Shown one piece after another: positions 55,827 to 63,311 of a stretch of DNA of 64,000 bases. Source of the stretch: DASUPK01 sp963747425 (GTDB lineage: Bacteria > Actinomycetota > Thermoleophilia > Solirubrobacterales > 70-9); NCBI GenBank assembly GCA_963747425.1, contig CAVVFJ010000001.1, positions 291,530-355,529 on the forward strand, written 5' to 3'. Under the pieces are notes generated by a model. That model worked only from the letters and a program-made list of their open reading frames with translations. It had not been told where the DNA came from and did no database searches. Position numbers and translations under genes: made by a program. The number at the start of each line of letters is the position of its first letter. Position 1 is the stretch's first letter.

Positions 55827-56402
55827 CTAGCTCGCCGCCGCCTGGTTCTCCTGCCCGGCACCGCGCGATGGCGCCAGCAGCATCGTCATGTTGCGGCCCT
55901 CCTGCAGGGGCTCCTGCTCCATGACCCCGATCTCGGAGACGTCCTGCAGCAGCCGGTCGAGAAGCATGCGGCCGCGCTCGGGATGGCTCTGCTCGCGGCC
56001 GCGGAACATGATCGTCACCTTGACCTTGTCGTGCTGCTTCAGGAAGCGCTCGACGTGGCCGCGCTTTGTCTCGTAGTCGTGCTGGGCGATCTTGGGCCGC
56101 AGCTTGATCTCGCGGACGTTGACCTGCTGCTGGTGCTTGCGGGCGGCCTTTGCCTTCTGCTCCTGCTCGTACTTGTACTTCGAGTAGTCGAGGATTCGGC
56201 AGACCGGCGGCTTGGACTGGGCGGCGACCTCGACCAGGTCGAGGTCGCGCTCGCGGGCGCGCTCCAGGGCGTCCGCGGTCGGGACGATCCCCACCTGCTC
56301 CCCGTTCTCGTCGATCAGGCGGACCTCGGGTACGCGGATCCGCTCGTTGATACGAGTCGTGTCGCGCTCAGGCGGACGGCGGTCGAAGCGAGAGACCGCC
56401 AC
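55827..56402 (-). CDS. infC: Translation initiation factor IF-3
   Basis: A 191-residue factor from GTG 56402, the nearest start to the conserved 'TTRINERIRVPEVRLIDENGEQVGIVPT'. The linker 'KYKYEQEQKAKAARKHQQQVNVREIKLRPKI' and C domain 'YETKRGHVERFLKQHDKVKVTIMFRGREQSHPERGRMLL' are typical. It prevents premature subunit joining. IF3 genes often use a rare start, so the exact codon is uncertain. A TATACT -10 candidate lies at 56520-56515. It ends 447 bp before rpmI. Confidence 0.95.
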   Translation of the reverse strand: MAVSRFDRRPPERDTTRINERIRVPEVRLIDENGEQVGIVPTADALERARERDLDLVEVAAQSKPPVCRILDYSKYKYEQEQKAKAARKHQQQVNVREIKLRPKIAQHDYETKRGHVERFLKQHDKVKVTIMFRGREQSHPERGRMLLDRLLQDVSEIGVMEQEPLQEGRNMTMLLAPSRGAGQENQAAAS

Positions 56403-56514
56403 TAGCTGCGCATGAGATAGAGCTTCAAGAAGACGATGGGCGAGATTGGATCGGTGAGGCGGGCACGGGGCGCTTAGGCGCGCGGCGTGGTGTGGGTGCC
56501 CGGCATTGCGGCCA

Positions 56515-56520
56515 GTATAG
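56515..56520 (-). promoter_or_regulatory. Candidate -10 box for infC
   Basis: TATACT on the minus strand, about 113 nt upstream of the infC GTG, in the gap after thrS. No clear -35 at standard distance. A leader of about 105 nt would allow autoregulatory structure by L20 or IF3, though I do not identify one. Confidence 0.4.
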
Positions 56521-56561
56521 ACGCCCCTCCCCACCGCCACGACGTCTTGGCGAATCGCCTG

Positions 56562-58508
56562 CTAATCGCCGGCTTCCTCGCGCATTCGCGCGATCAGGGC
56601 CTCCAGGCCCATCGCGCCCAGATCCCCATCGCCGTGATGGCGCACCGAGACCGAGTCCGACTCGGCCTCCTTGTCGCCCACCACCAGCATGTACGGCGCC
56701 TTGGAGAGCTCCGCGTCGCGGATCTTCTTGCCGACGGACTCGGTGCGATCGTCGACCCGCGCCCGCAGTCCGGCACCTCGCAGCTGATCGGCCACCGCGG
56801 CGGCGCGATCGTTGTGACGGTCGGCCACGGGCAGGATCGCCGCCTGCACCGGCGCCAGCCAGAGCGGGAAGCGCCCCCCGTAGTGCTCGATCAGGATCCC
56901 GGCGAAGCGCTCCATCGAGCCCAGCAGGGCGCGGTGGATCATCACCGGCGTGTGCTCGGCGTTGTCGGCCCCTGTGTAGGCGAGGTCGAAGCGCTCGGGC
57001 ATCTGGAAGTCGAGCTGGCAGGTGCCGCACTGCCATGAGCGACCGAGGGCATCGGTGATGTGGAAGTCGATCTTGGGCCCGTAGAACGTGCCCTCACCCG
57101 GGCTGACGTCGTACTCGCGCCCCTGCCGCTCGAGAGCCTCGCGAAGGGCCCCCTCCGCCCGCTCCCACTGCTCATCGGTGCCGATCGACTTCTCGGGCCG
57201 GGTGGAGAGCTCAACGCGGACCTCGTCGAAGCCGAAGCGCTCGTAGAGCTCGTCGATCCCGGCGCAGATCGAGTCGACCTCGTCGGTGACCTGATCGAGG
57301 GTGCAGTAGACGTGGGCGTCGTCCTGGGTGAAGGCGCGCACCCGGAGCAGGCCGTGGAGCACGCCCTCGCGCTCGTAGCGCGAGACCAGGCCGAACTCGG
57401 CGAGCCGCAGCGGCAGCTCCCGGTAGGAGTGCCGGCCGGAGGCGAACACCAGGCAGGCGCCCGGGCAGTTCATCGGCTTCAGCGCGTACTGCCGCTCGTC
57501 CCCCGAGCCCTCGCGCTCGGCGGCCGCCGTGAAGAACATGTTCTCCTTGTAGTTGTCCCAGTGCCCCGAGCGATGCCAGAGCTCCACGTCGAGCACCTGC
57601 GGGGTCTTGATCTCCTCGTAGCCGCGGGCGTCGAGCTGCTTGCGGACCTCGGCCTCGATCAGGCGGAGCAGAACCGTGCCCTGCGGAAGCCAGAAGGGCA
57701 TGCCCGGAGCCTCGGGGCGGAACTGGAAGAGGTCGAGCTCGGGGCCGAGCCTGCGGTGGTCGCGCTCCTTGGCCTGCTCGAGCCGCTCCAGGTGCTGCTC
57801 GAGCTCCTTGCGGTCGAGGAAGGCCGTGCCGTAGACGCGCGTCAGCATCTGCCGGGTCTCGTCGCCGCGCCAGTAGGCCCCCGCGAGCGAGGTGAGCTTG
57901 AAGGCGCCGATCCGTCCAGTGGACGGCCCGTGTGGGCCGCGGCACAGGTCCTCGAACTCGCCGTTGCGATAGAGGGAGACGGTCTTCGCGTCCTCGTCTC
58001 GGATCAGGTCCTCGATCAGCTCGACCTTGTAGTCCTGGCCCTGCCCCCGGAAGTACTCGATCGCCTCCTTCGCCGGCAGCTCGCGGCGCTCGAAGGGCTC
58101 GTCGGCCTTGACGTGCTCGGACATTCGCTCCTCGATCCGGGCCAGGTCGTCCTCGCCGGGATTGCCGTCCGGGAACTCGATGTCGTAGTAGAAGCCGTTC
58201 GCGATCGGCGGCCCGATCGAGATCTTCGCCTCTGGCCAGATGTCGAGCACCGACTCGGCGAGGACGTGAGCGGCGTCGTGGCGAATCAGCTCCAGTGCCT
58301 CCGGGCTCTTGTCGGTGACGATCTCGATTGCCTCGCCGTCCGCCACGGGCGCGCTGAGGTCCCGGAGCTCGCCGTCGACCTTCAGCGCAAGCGCCGCCTT
58401 GGCCAGGCCGGGACCGATCGCGGCGGCCGCGTCGGCGCCCGTCGCGCCGGGCTCGAGCTCGAGCTCGGAGTCGTCGGGCAGCTTGAGCTTCAGTTTCGCG
58501 GCGCTCAC
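56562..58508 (-). CDS. thrS: Threonyl-tRNA synthetase
   Basis: A 648-residue class II synthetase with an N-terminal TGS domain 'LKLKLPDDSELELEPGATGADAAAAIGPGL', the editing domain 'RHDAAHVLAESVLDIWPEAKISIGPPIANGFYYDIEF' and the catalytic core 'MNCPGACLVFASGRHSYRELPLRLAEFG' with zinc Cys/His ligands. GTG 58508 is the start. No T-box is seen in the 82-bp gap to the divergent peptidase gene. Confidence 0.97.
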   Translation of the reverse strand: MSAAKLKLKLPDDSELELEPGATGADAAAAIGPGLAKAALALKVDGELRDLSAPVADGEAIEIVTDKSPEALELIRHDAAHVLAESVLDIWPEAKISIGPPIANGFYYDIEFPDGNPGEDDLARIEERMSEHVKADEPFERRELPAKEAIEYFRGQGQDYKVELIEDLIRDEDAKTVSLYRNGEFEDLCRGPHGPSTGRIGAFKLTSLAGAYWRGDETRQMLTRVYGTAFLDRKELEQHLERLEQAKERDHRRLGPELDLFQFRPEAPGMPFWLPQGTVLLRLIEAEVRKQLDARGYEEIKTPQVLDVELWHRSGHWDNYKENMFFTAAAEREGSGDERQYALKPMNCPGACLVFASGRHSYRELPLRLAEFGLVSRYEREGVLHGLLRVRAFTQDDAHVYCTLDQVTDEVDSICAGIDELYERFGFDEVRVELSTRPEKSIGTDEQWERAEGALREALERQGREYDVSPGEGTFYGPKIDFHITDALGRSWQCGTCQLDFQMPERFDLAYTGADNAEHTPVMIHRALLGSMERFAGILIEHYGGRFPLWLAPVQAAILPVADRHNDRAAAVADQLRGAGLRARVDDRTESVGKKIRDAELSKAPYMLVVGDKEAESDSVSVRHHGDGDLGAMGLEALIARMREEAGD

Positions 58509-58590
58509 GCGGCACAGGCTAGCCGTGGGCGTTCACGCCCAGCTTGCAGGGATGCGCAACTTGCCCGCCGTACACCAGTTAGGAGAGCCA

Positions 58591-59637
58591 ATGGGTACGG
58601 GCAGACCCAGGTCAATGGCGTGCGCCCTAGTCGCGCTCGCAATCCTCGCGGTGGCCGCGCCGGCGGTTCCGGCATCCGCCGCGAAGGGCAAGCACCACCA
58701 CGTGTTCCGCTTTGGCAAGCGCCCGCTCCACCGCGGCTCGAAGGGCAAGGACGTCCGCTACCTGCAGCGCGCGCTCACCAGGCTCGGCGTGGCGACCTCG
58801 ATCGACGGCGTCTTCGGCAAGGTGACCTTCAGGAGCGTCAAGGCTCTCGAGCGGCAGCGCAGCTGGCCGGTGAACGGCGTCGTCTCCAGGAAGGACGCGA
58901 AGCGGATCAGGAAGCTGCTCACCAAGCGCAGGGTGTCCGGTGGGTACTTCGTCGAGGGCTACGTCAACCCGACCGTCAACCTGACGGCTCGCAAGGCGGG
59001 CACCGCCACGGTCAAGGTGCTGAACGCGACCGGCGATCTCGTCGAGGCGATCTCGGTCAGCTTCGATGGCGCGGGCTCGCGCGGCGTCGCCTGGGACGGG
59101 ACCACGCCCTCCGGCATCGCCGCGGACGGCACCTACCAGCTGAGGCTCGCCGATCCCGGGACCACCAAGGCCACAGTCGCCGGGGGCCAGACCGAGCCCT
59201 TTGAGATGCACCTGCACCAGTTCCCAGTCCCGGGCTCGCACACCTACGGTGGCGAGGACTCCCGCTTCGGCGCCCCGCGCGCGGGCCACACCCATCAGGG
59301 CCAGGATCTGCCCGCCGCCTGCGGCGAGAAGCTCTACGCCTTCGAGAGGGGAACGATCCAGACCAACGCGTATCAGGCGGGCGGCGCCGGCTACTACATC
59401 GTCATCCACGGCACGATCAGCGGGACCGATGCCGTGTACATGCACCTGAAGGCTCCGAGCTGGGCGCCCGTCGGAACCAACGTCGGTCCCGGGCAGCAGA
59501 TCGGCAAGGTCGGCGACACCGGCGATGCCCAGGGTTGCCACCTGCACTTCGAGCGGTGGAGCGCCCCCGGCTGGTACGTGGGTGGCGCGGCCTACGACCC
59601 GCTGCCCGAGCTGCAGTACTGGGACTCATACTCCTAG
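58591..59637 (+). CDS. Secreted peptidoglycan-binding M23 peptidase
   Basis: A 348-residue secreted protein. A signal peptide 'MACALVALAILAVAAPAVPASAA' (about residues 9-31) precedes a PG-binding domain 'LHRGSKGKDVRYLQRALTRLGVATSIDGVFGKVTFRSVKALERQ', a middle FlgD-like beta domain 'VKVLNATGDLVEAISVSFDGAGSRGVAWDG', and an M23 peptidase-like domain with 'HTHQGQD' and 'CHLHFERW' (zinc/active-site His). Probably a cell-wall endopeptidase. ATG 58591 is preceded by AGGAGAG. It is divergent from thrS. Confidence 0.9.
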   Translation: MGTGRPRSMACALVALAILAVAAPAVPASAAKGKHHHVFRFGKRPLHRGSKGKDVRYLQRALTRLGVATSIDGVFGKVTFRSVKALERQRSWPVNGVVSRKDAKRIRKLLTKRRVSGGYFVEGYVNPTVNLTARKAGTATVKVLNATGDLVEAISVSFDGAGSRGVAWDGTTPSGIAADGTYQLRLADPGTTKATVAGGQTEPFEMHLHQFPVPGSHTYGGEDSRFGAPRAGHTHQGQDLPAACGEKLYAFERGTIQTNAYQAGGAGYYIVIHGTISGTDAVYMHLKAPSWAPVGTNVGPGQQIGKVGDTGDAQGCHLHFERWSAPGWYVGGAAYDPLPELQYWDSYS

Positions 59638-59652
59638 CGCCTTCGGCCTGGC

Positions 59653-60477
59653 TCAGGCTGGGCGGCAGACCATGTAGTGCTGGATGTAGCGCTCCGGCGG
59701 GTGAACCGATTCGATCTCCCACCCGGTGCCTTCGAAGAGCTCGAGCGCGTAATCACGCTGGTAGCGCGCCACCATCAACGGCTGGTCGGGGATCTCGTCC
59801 GAGAACCGGGGGTCGTGATCGCCGGCCTCCGCGCGGCGGCGCGCCTCCTCCACGGCCTCCGCCATCCGCGTCCGGACCGCGGGGTCGTCGCTGTCGAGCC
59901 CGTCCCGAACGGCCTGGGCAAAGGGACTCGGATGATCGGGGTCCTCGAGGTAGAGCGAGAACAGCAGGGTCCCATCCGGCTTGATGTGACGACGGAGCAG
60001 CCGCAGCATGGCCACGAAATCGTCCGGCGCCAGGTGGGTGAAGACCGAGAAGAGCGAGATGAGGTCGAATCGCACCGACCCCGTCGGCAGGAGCTCGAAG
60101 CTTGCCAGTGGCGCCCCCTCCGGGTTGTAGAGCTCGTTGTGCGCGTCGAAGTGGTGGAACTCGAACCTCGGGTCCGAGACATTCGCCTGGAGCCAGTCGA
60201 TCACGTCCCGGGAGACGTCGATCCCCGTGTAGCGGCCGATCGGCAGCGAATCGTCGATCAGCCTCTTGACGATCTTGGTCCCGCAGCCGACGTCGAGCAG
60301 CTCGACCTCCGAGAGATCGTCCCTGCCGGCCGCCCGCGCGAGCAGATCGACGGTGAACCGAGAGGACCGAAGCCACTCCTCCCGGTCCGCGTAGGCCGCC
60401 CGCTCGAGAATCCTCGGAACCGGAAGCCCGCCGTCCGCCACGACCGCGGCCGGGTCTCGGGGCGATTCGTCAACCAT
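59653..60477 (-). CDS. SAM-dependent methyltransferase
   Basis: A 274-residue class I methyltransferase: 'EVELLDVGCGTKIVKRLIDDSLPIGRYTGIDVSRDVIDWLQANV' (motif I, D/G-x-G-x-G), 'VRFDLISLFSVFTHLAPDDFVAMLRLLRRHIKPDGTLLFSLYLED' (motif IV region). The C terminus 'RYIQHYMVCRPA' is conserved in this group. Substrate unknown. ATG 60477 lies three nt after the 3' end of the tRNA-Val gene, so it is likely co-transcribed with the tRNA. Confidence 0.85.
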   Translation of the reverse strand: MVDESPRDPAAVVADGGLPVPRILERAAYADREEWLRSSRFTVDLLARAAGRDDLSEVELLDVGCGTKIVKRLIDDSLPIGRYTGIDVSRDVIDWLQANVSDPRFEFHHFDAHNELYNPEGAPLASFELLPTGSVRFDLISLFSVFTHLAPDDFVAMLRLLRRHIKPDGTLLFSLYLEDPDHPSPFAQAVRDGLDSDDPAVRTRMAEAVEEARRRAEAGDHDPRFSDEIPDQPLMVARYQRDYALELFEGTGWEIESVHPPERYIQHYMVCRPA

Positions 60478-60480
60478 CAA

Positions 60481-60553
60481 TGGGCGCAGCTGGGCTCGAA
60501 CCAGCGACCTCCAGCTTGTCGAGCTGGCGCTCTCCCAACTGAGCTATGCGCCC
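60481..60553 (-). tRNA. tRNA-Val (GAC)
   Basis: Folds as a full cloverleaf: acceptor GGGCGCA/TGCGCCC, D-stem GCTC/GAGC, anticodon stem CCAGC/GCTGG with loop TCGACAA, five-base variable loop AGGTC, T-stem GCTGG/CCAGC with TTCGAGC, discriminator A. The anticodon GAC reads valine codons. CCA is not encoded. Position 33, normally U, is C here. The methyltransferase gene starts 3 nt downstream. Confidence 0.93.
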
Positions 60554-60587
60554 GGGGGCGAGAAAAGTTAGCAGCGGCCCGGCGACG

Positions 60588-61592
60588 CTAGGCGACGGGC
60601 GCGGTGGGCGCCTTGACCGTGGCCGGCGCCTCCGGCAGAAGACCCTTGGCGCGCATGGTGATCTTGAAGGTCTCGAGGGTGTCGTACTTCGGCTGCCAGT
60701 CGGTGGTCGACTTGAGCTTCTCGGTGGAGACGACCCACGGATAGCGGATGAAGTCGAGGTTGCCGGCGGGGGCCTCGGTGCGCGGCACGTGGAGCTTCCA
60801 CATCGCGCCGTTGACGCGCTTCATCGCCTTCAGCGAGATGTTCCGGGTCTTCTTCTCGACCATCTCCGCGGCGCGGCTCCAGGTCAGCAGGCCGTCGCCG
60901 GCGAGGTTGAAGGCGCCGGCGTGCTTGCCGTCGAGGAGCGCGATCAGGGCGGAGACCACGTCGTCCTCGTGGACCAGCTGGAACTCCTCGTCGACACCGT
61001 CCAGGATCGGAATGAATGGGTTGTTGCCGAAGGCGCGGACGATGTAGTTGTCGACGCTCGGCCCGAAGACGATCGAGGGCCGCACGATGGTCATCACGGC
61101 GTCGGGGTTCTCCAGGGCCCAGAGCTGGGCGATCCGGTCGGAGTCCGCCTTGTGCTTGGCGTAGGAGAAGTCGGGGGCGCCGCGGACGGGCCAGTCCTCG
61201 GCGATCGGCTTCGGGTTGTCCGGGAAGGCGCCGTAGGCGGTGGCCGACGAGGTCTGGATCACCTGCTTGATCCCGGCGTCCTGGGCGGCCTGGAGGACCG
61301 CCGCGGTGCCGTTGACGTCGATGTCGTACATCTTCGCCTCGTCGCGAATCGGGTTGAGCACGAAGGCGAAGTGCAGGACCGCGTCGATCTCGTGGCGCTC
61401 GAGCAGGTCGCGCATCTGCTTGCGGTCGCGGATGTCGGCCTTGACGAACTCGTGCTTCGGCCAGTTGCGAGGCGGCGGGCGAAGATCGACGTCGATGATC
61501 TTCTCGGTCTCGTCCCGGCCGGAGAGCTCGTCGGTCAGTCGGCCGCCGATGTAGCCGGAGCCGCCTGTGATCAGGTAGCGCACGGCCCGCAT
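60588..61592 (-). CDS. NAD-dependent sugar epimerase/dehydratase (extended SDR)
   Basis: A 334-residue extended SDR: 'VRYLITGGSGYIGGRLTDELSGR' (TGxxGxxG), 'VLHFAFVLNPIRD', 'QTSSATAYGAFP', 'APDFSYAKHKAD' (YxxxK). The C-terminal 'TTDWQPKYDTLETF' is the usual end. The substrate is unknown. It lies just upstream of tRNA-Val on the minus strand; the 313-bp gap before it holds a plus-strand small RNA candidate. Confidence 0.87.
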   Translation of the reverse strand: MRAVRYLITGGSGYIGGRLTDELSGRDETEKIIDVDLRPPPRNWPKHEFVKADIRDRKQMRDLLERHEIDAVLHFAFVLNPIRDEAKMYDIDVNGTAAVLQAAQDAGIKQVIQTSSATAYGAFPDNPKPIAEDWPVRGAPDFSYAKHKADSDRIAQLWALENPDAVMTIVRPSIVFGPSVDNYIVRAFGNNPFIPILDGVDEEFQLVHEDDVVSALIALLDGKHAGAFNLAGDGLLTWSRAAEMVEKKTRNISLKAMKRVNGAMWKLHVPRTEAPAGNLDFIRYPWVVSTEKLKSTTDWQPKYDTLETFKITMRAKGLLPEAPATVKAPTAPVA

Positions 61593-61722
61593 CCTATCCT
61601 GGCTGGGCGGCCAATGTCTACGAGCATTCGCTCACCGATGAAGTCTCCCCAAAATTCAAAGAATCTTGCGGGATCCAGGGAGAAGTGCAACCTTCCGCGA
61701 AAGCGCGTGTTAGTGTCTCTTG

Positions 61723-61856
61723 ACAGGCTCAAGTCGCGGAGTTGAACCGCCGACATTGAGCCGTAAGACTTGAAGGACCGACGGGCCGGTGAAGGGGAAT
61801 TTCGCCGGCGGCACGTCCTTTCGGATACAAAGGGCCCCCTTAGTGGGGCCCTTTTC
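61723..61856 (+). ncRNA. Candidate structured small RNA with own terminator
   Basis: About 134 nt without coding. TAGTGT (61711-61716) fits an actinobacterial -10. Hairpin 1: GGCTCAA (61726-61732) pairs TTGAGCC (61756-61762), GTC pairs GAC with a bulged A, GCGG pairs CCGC around AGTTGAA. Hairpin 2: AAGGAC (61773-61778) pairs GTCCTT (61815-61820), GCCGGTGAA (61785-61793) pairs TTCGCCGGC (61801-61809) around GGGGAAT. The intrinsic terminator follows. No plus-strand gene lies downstream. I do not recognise a known family. Confidence 0.7.
61829..61855 (+). terminator. Intrinsic terminator of the small RNA candidate
   Basis: AAAGGGCCCC (61829-61838) pairs with GGGGCCCTTT (61845-61854) around CTTAGT, followed by TTTT. 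A strong Rho-independent terminator on the plus strand; the minus strand reads a shorter T-run (TTT), so it may also work weakly for the opposite direction. Confidence 0.88.
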
Positions 61857-61905
61857 CGTTCCGGGCGCTTCCCCGCACCGTCGGTTACATAAACCTCGGC
61901 ACGAA

Positions 61906-62226
61906 TCACCCCGGCTCGACCTCGAGCGTCAGCCCGTGCACGCCGGTGATGGTCACCCGTGCGCCGACCTCGACGCGCGAGGCGCACTCGGCGTGCCAGA
62001 TCTCCCCGCGGAATCGAACCCGCCCGCGCGGATCGCAGGCCTCGATCACCTCGGCCGAGGATCCAACCAGGGCCTCCACACCCGTCGCGATCCGGTAGCG
62101 GCGCAGGAACCGGATCCAGAAGCCGACCTCCGCGACCTCGATCAGGGCCGCCACGGCCACCAGCGCCAGCCCCCACCCGGGCGGCAGCACCAACAGGGCA
62201 AGCGCGATCGCGCCGATCAGGAGCAC
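61906..62226 (-). CDS. NfeD-like membrane protein (short form)
   Basis: A 106-residue protein with two hydrophobic helices ('LLIGAIALALLVLPPGWGLALVAVAALIEVAEVGFWI') and a C-terminal OB-fold 'GVEALVGSSAEVIEACDPRGRVRFRGEIWHAECASRVEVGARVTITGVHGLTLEVEP', the NfeD C-domain. NfeD proteins partner with stomatin-like SPFH proteins; none is visible here. It is on the strand opposite the small RNA. Confidence 0.85.
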   Translation of the reverse strand: MLLIGAIALALLVLPPGWGLALVAVAALIEVAEVGFWIRFLRRYRIATGVEALVGSSAEVIEACDPRGRVRFRGEIWHAECASRVEVGARVTITGVHGLTLEVEPG

Positions 62227-62279
62227 CGCCCGATGCTACGGGCGGTCGTGCTAAGGGGCGCCTACCGGAAAGGTGGCGG

Positions 62280-62729
62280 CTACTTGCCGAGCAGGTCCCG
62301 AGTTGACGCGATGACCGGCGAGACGGCGACAGTGTTGCCGGGGTCGCTGGCCGGGTCTCCCTGGACCGGCTGACAGTACGGATAAGTGCTCGTCCTCAGC
62401 TGCCACCGCAGGGTGAGTGAGTCGGACTCCGAGCCGGGAACGGCCACGCGCATGCCCGTGCTGAGGTATTGGATGCCGACATCGCATCGATATTTCGCGA
62501 CGACAAAGCTCGCGCGAGCTCCCGGCGGCACGAGGATCGTCTCCGGCAAGCGCTTTGGCAAATAGGGGGTGCCGCCATCGTGGAATCGGAATGGCACAAC
62601 ATCCCTGCCGCGCACGAACTGGACACTCGGGACGCCCTTCAGCGTGCAGCTGCGCTTTGAGCGGTTGGTCAGAAAGTAGGTCGAGTACCTCACCCCGCCG
62701 GCACCGTTCCCCGGCCCAGCCGCTGACAA
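62280..62729 (-). CDS. DUF4232-domain protein, apparently lacking its N terminus
   Basis: A 149-residue frame: 'GVRYSTYFLTNRSKRSCTLKGVPSVQFVRGRDVV' and 'ILVPPGARASFVVAKYRCDVGIQYLSTGMRVAVPG' match the DUF4232 beta-sandwich. Full-length members are secreted and have a signal peptide plus one more strand with a Cys before this region; here TTG 62729 opens directly into the domain. A three-way palindrome begins 28 bp upstream, so the gene may be truncated at its 5' end. Function unknown. Confidence 0.65.
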   Translation of the reverse strand: MSAAGPGNGAGGVRYSTYFLTNRSKRSCTLKGVPSVQFVRGRDVVPFRFHDGGTPYLPKRLPETILVPPGARASFVVAKYRCDVGIQYLSTGMRVAVPGSESDSLTLRWQLRTSTYPYCQPVQGDPASDPGNTVAVSPVIASTRDLLGK

Positions 62730-62756
62730 CGCGACCCGGTCGGTCCCGCGGCGCGG

Positions 62757-62798
62757 CCGTCAAGGGGCTTCGCCCCGACCCCCTCTGGGGGTTGACGG
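62757..62798. repeat. Three-way palindromic element
   Basis: An outer stem CCGTCA (62757-62762) with TGACGG (62793-62798) encloses two hairpins: GGGGC-TTC-GCCCC (62764-62776) and ACCCCC-TCT-GGGGGT (62778-62792). The whole is 42 bp with almost no unpaired bases. Sequence of this form looks like a miniature interspersed repeat or cruciform. It stands just upstream of the truncated DUF4232 frame. Confidence 0.6.
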
Positions 62799-63089
62799 TC
62801 CGCGCCTAGCCCGCCGCTAGGCTGGCTCGCAGGTCGGGCTGGCTTGGATCTGTGCTCTTGACCGGCTTGCGTCATCTACTGCTACTGACGGCCTCGGCCG
62901 CCAGCTGTCCCACTCGAGCTCTCCGGGCATGCGACTTAGCTCTCCGCCGGCGCCCACGGACACTGCCTTACCTGGACGCTCAGACATCTCAACCGCGCTC
63001 AGACGAACCAGACCGTCCATCGCTACATCCCGAAGCACTTCTAGCTCGGGTCACTCTGCATTCGCACGCCTCATTCGGCTCCATCGATC

Positions 63090-63217
63090 CGCGCCCGCCC
63101 CGCCCCACAAACCAACCCAGGGGGTCAAGCGACTCGACTCCCATTCCTCGTGGGGGAAGGGGAGTCGAGGCGCGCCGACCCCCGAATTCCGCATTCTCAT
63201 GGGGCGGGGCGGGCGCG
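63090..63217. repeat. Nested 128-bp imperfect palindrome
   Basis: Three stacked stems share one axis: an 18-bp perfect outer arm (63090-63107 with 63200-63217), a 7-bp middle arm GGGGGTC (63120-63126) with GACCCCC (63177-63183), and a 10-bp inner arm CTCGACTCCC (63133-63142) with GGGAGTCGAG (63160-63169). It lies in the 580-bp stretch without a gene (62730-63311). As DNA it could extrude a cruciform; as RNA, a long hairpin. Confidence 0.7.
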
Positions 63218-63264
63218 AAAGTGTCCGCGCCGCGGACACTTCGCGGACACCTTGCGGACACTTT
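63218..63264. repeat. Three 11-bp direct repeats with one inverted copy
   Basis: GCGGACAC recurs at 63232, 63243 and 63254, an exact 11-bp period (GCGGACACTTC, GCGGACACCTT, GCGGACACTTT). An inverted copy AAAGTGTCCGC sits at 63218-63228, giving a perfect hairpin with the first direct copy. The period, about one helical turn, suggests protein binding on one face of DNA, as in operators or iterons. It directly follows the 128-bp palindrome. Confidence 0.6.
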
Positions 63265-63311
63265 CTGAAACCGCCGCTTTGCATGGAAAGCAGCGGTCTC
63301 GCCCGCTCAGC

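Noticed and set aside
57060..59204. 714-residue plus-strand open frame across thrS
   Set aside because: It is the mirror of thrS in a GC-rich genome; composition is Leu/Val/Arg/Gly without domains, and thrS is certain.
61970..62040. tRNA-like string GGAATCGAACCCGC
   Set aside because: It resembles a T-arm but no acceptor, D or anticodon arms can be formed, and it is inside the NfeD-like gene.
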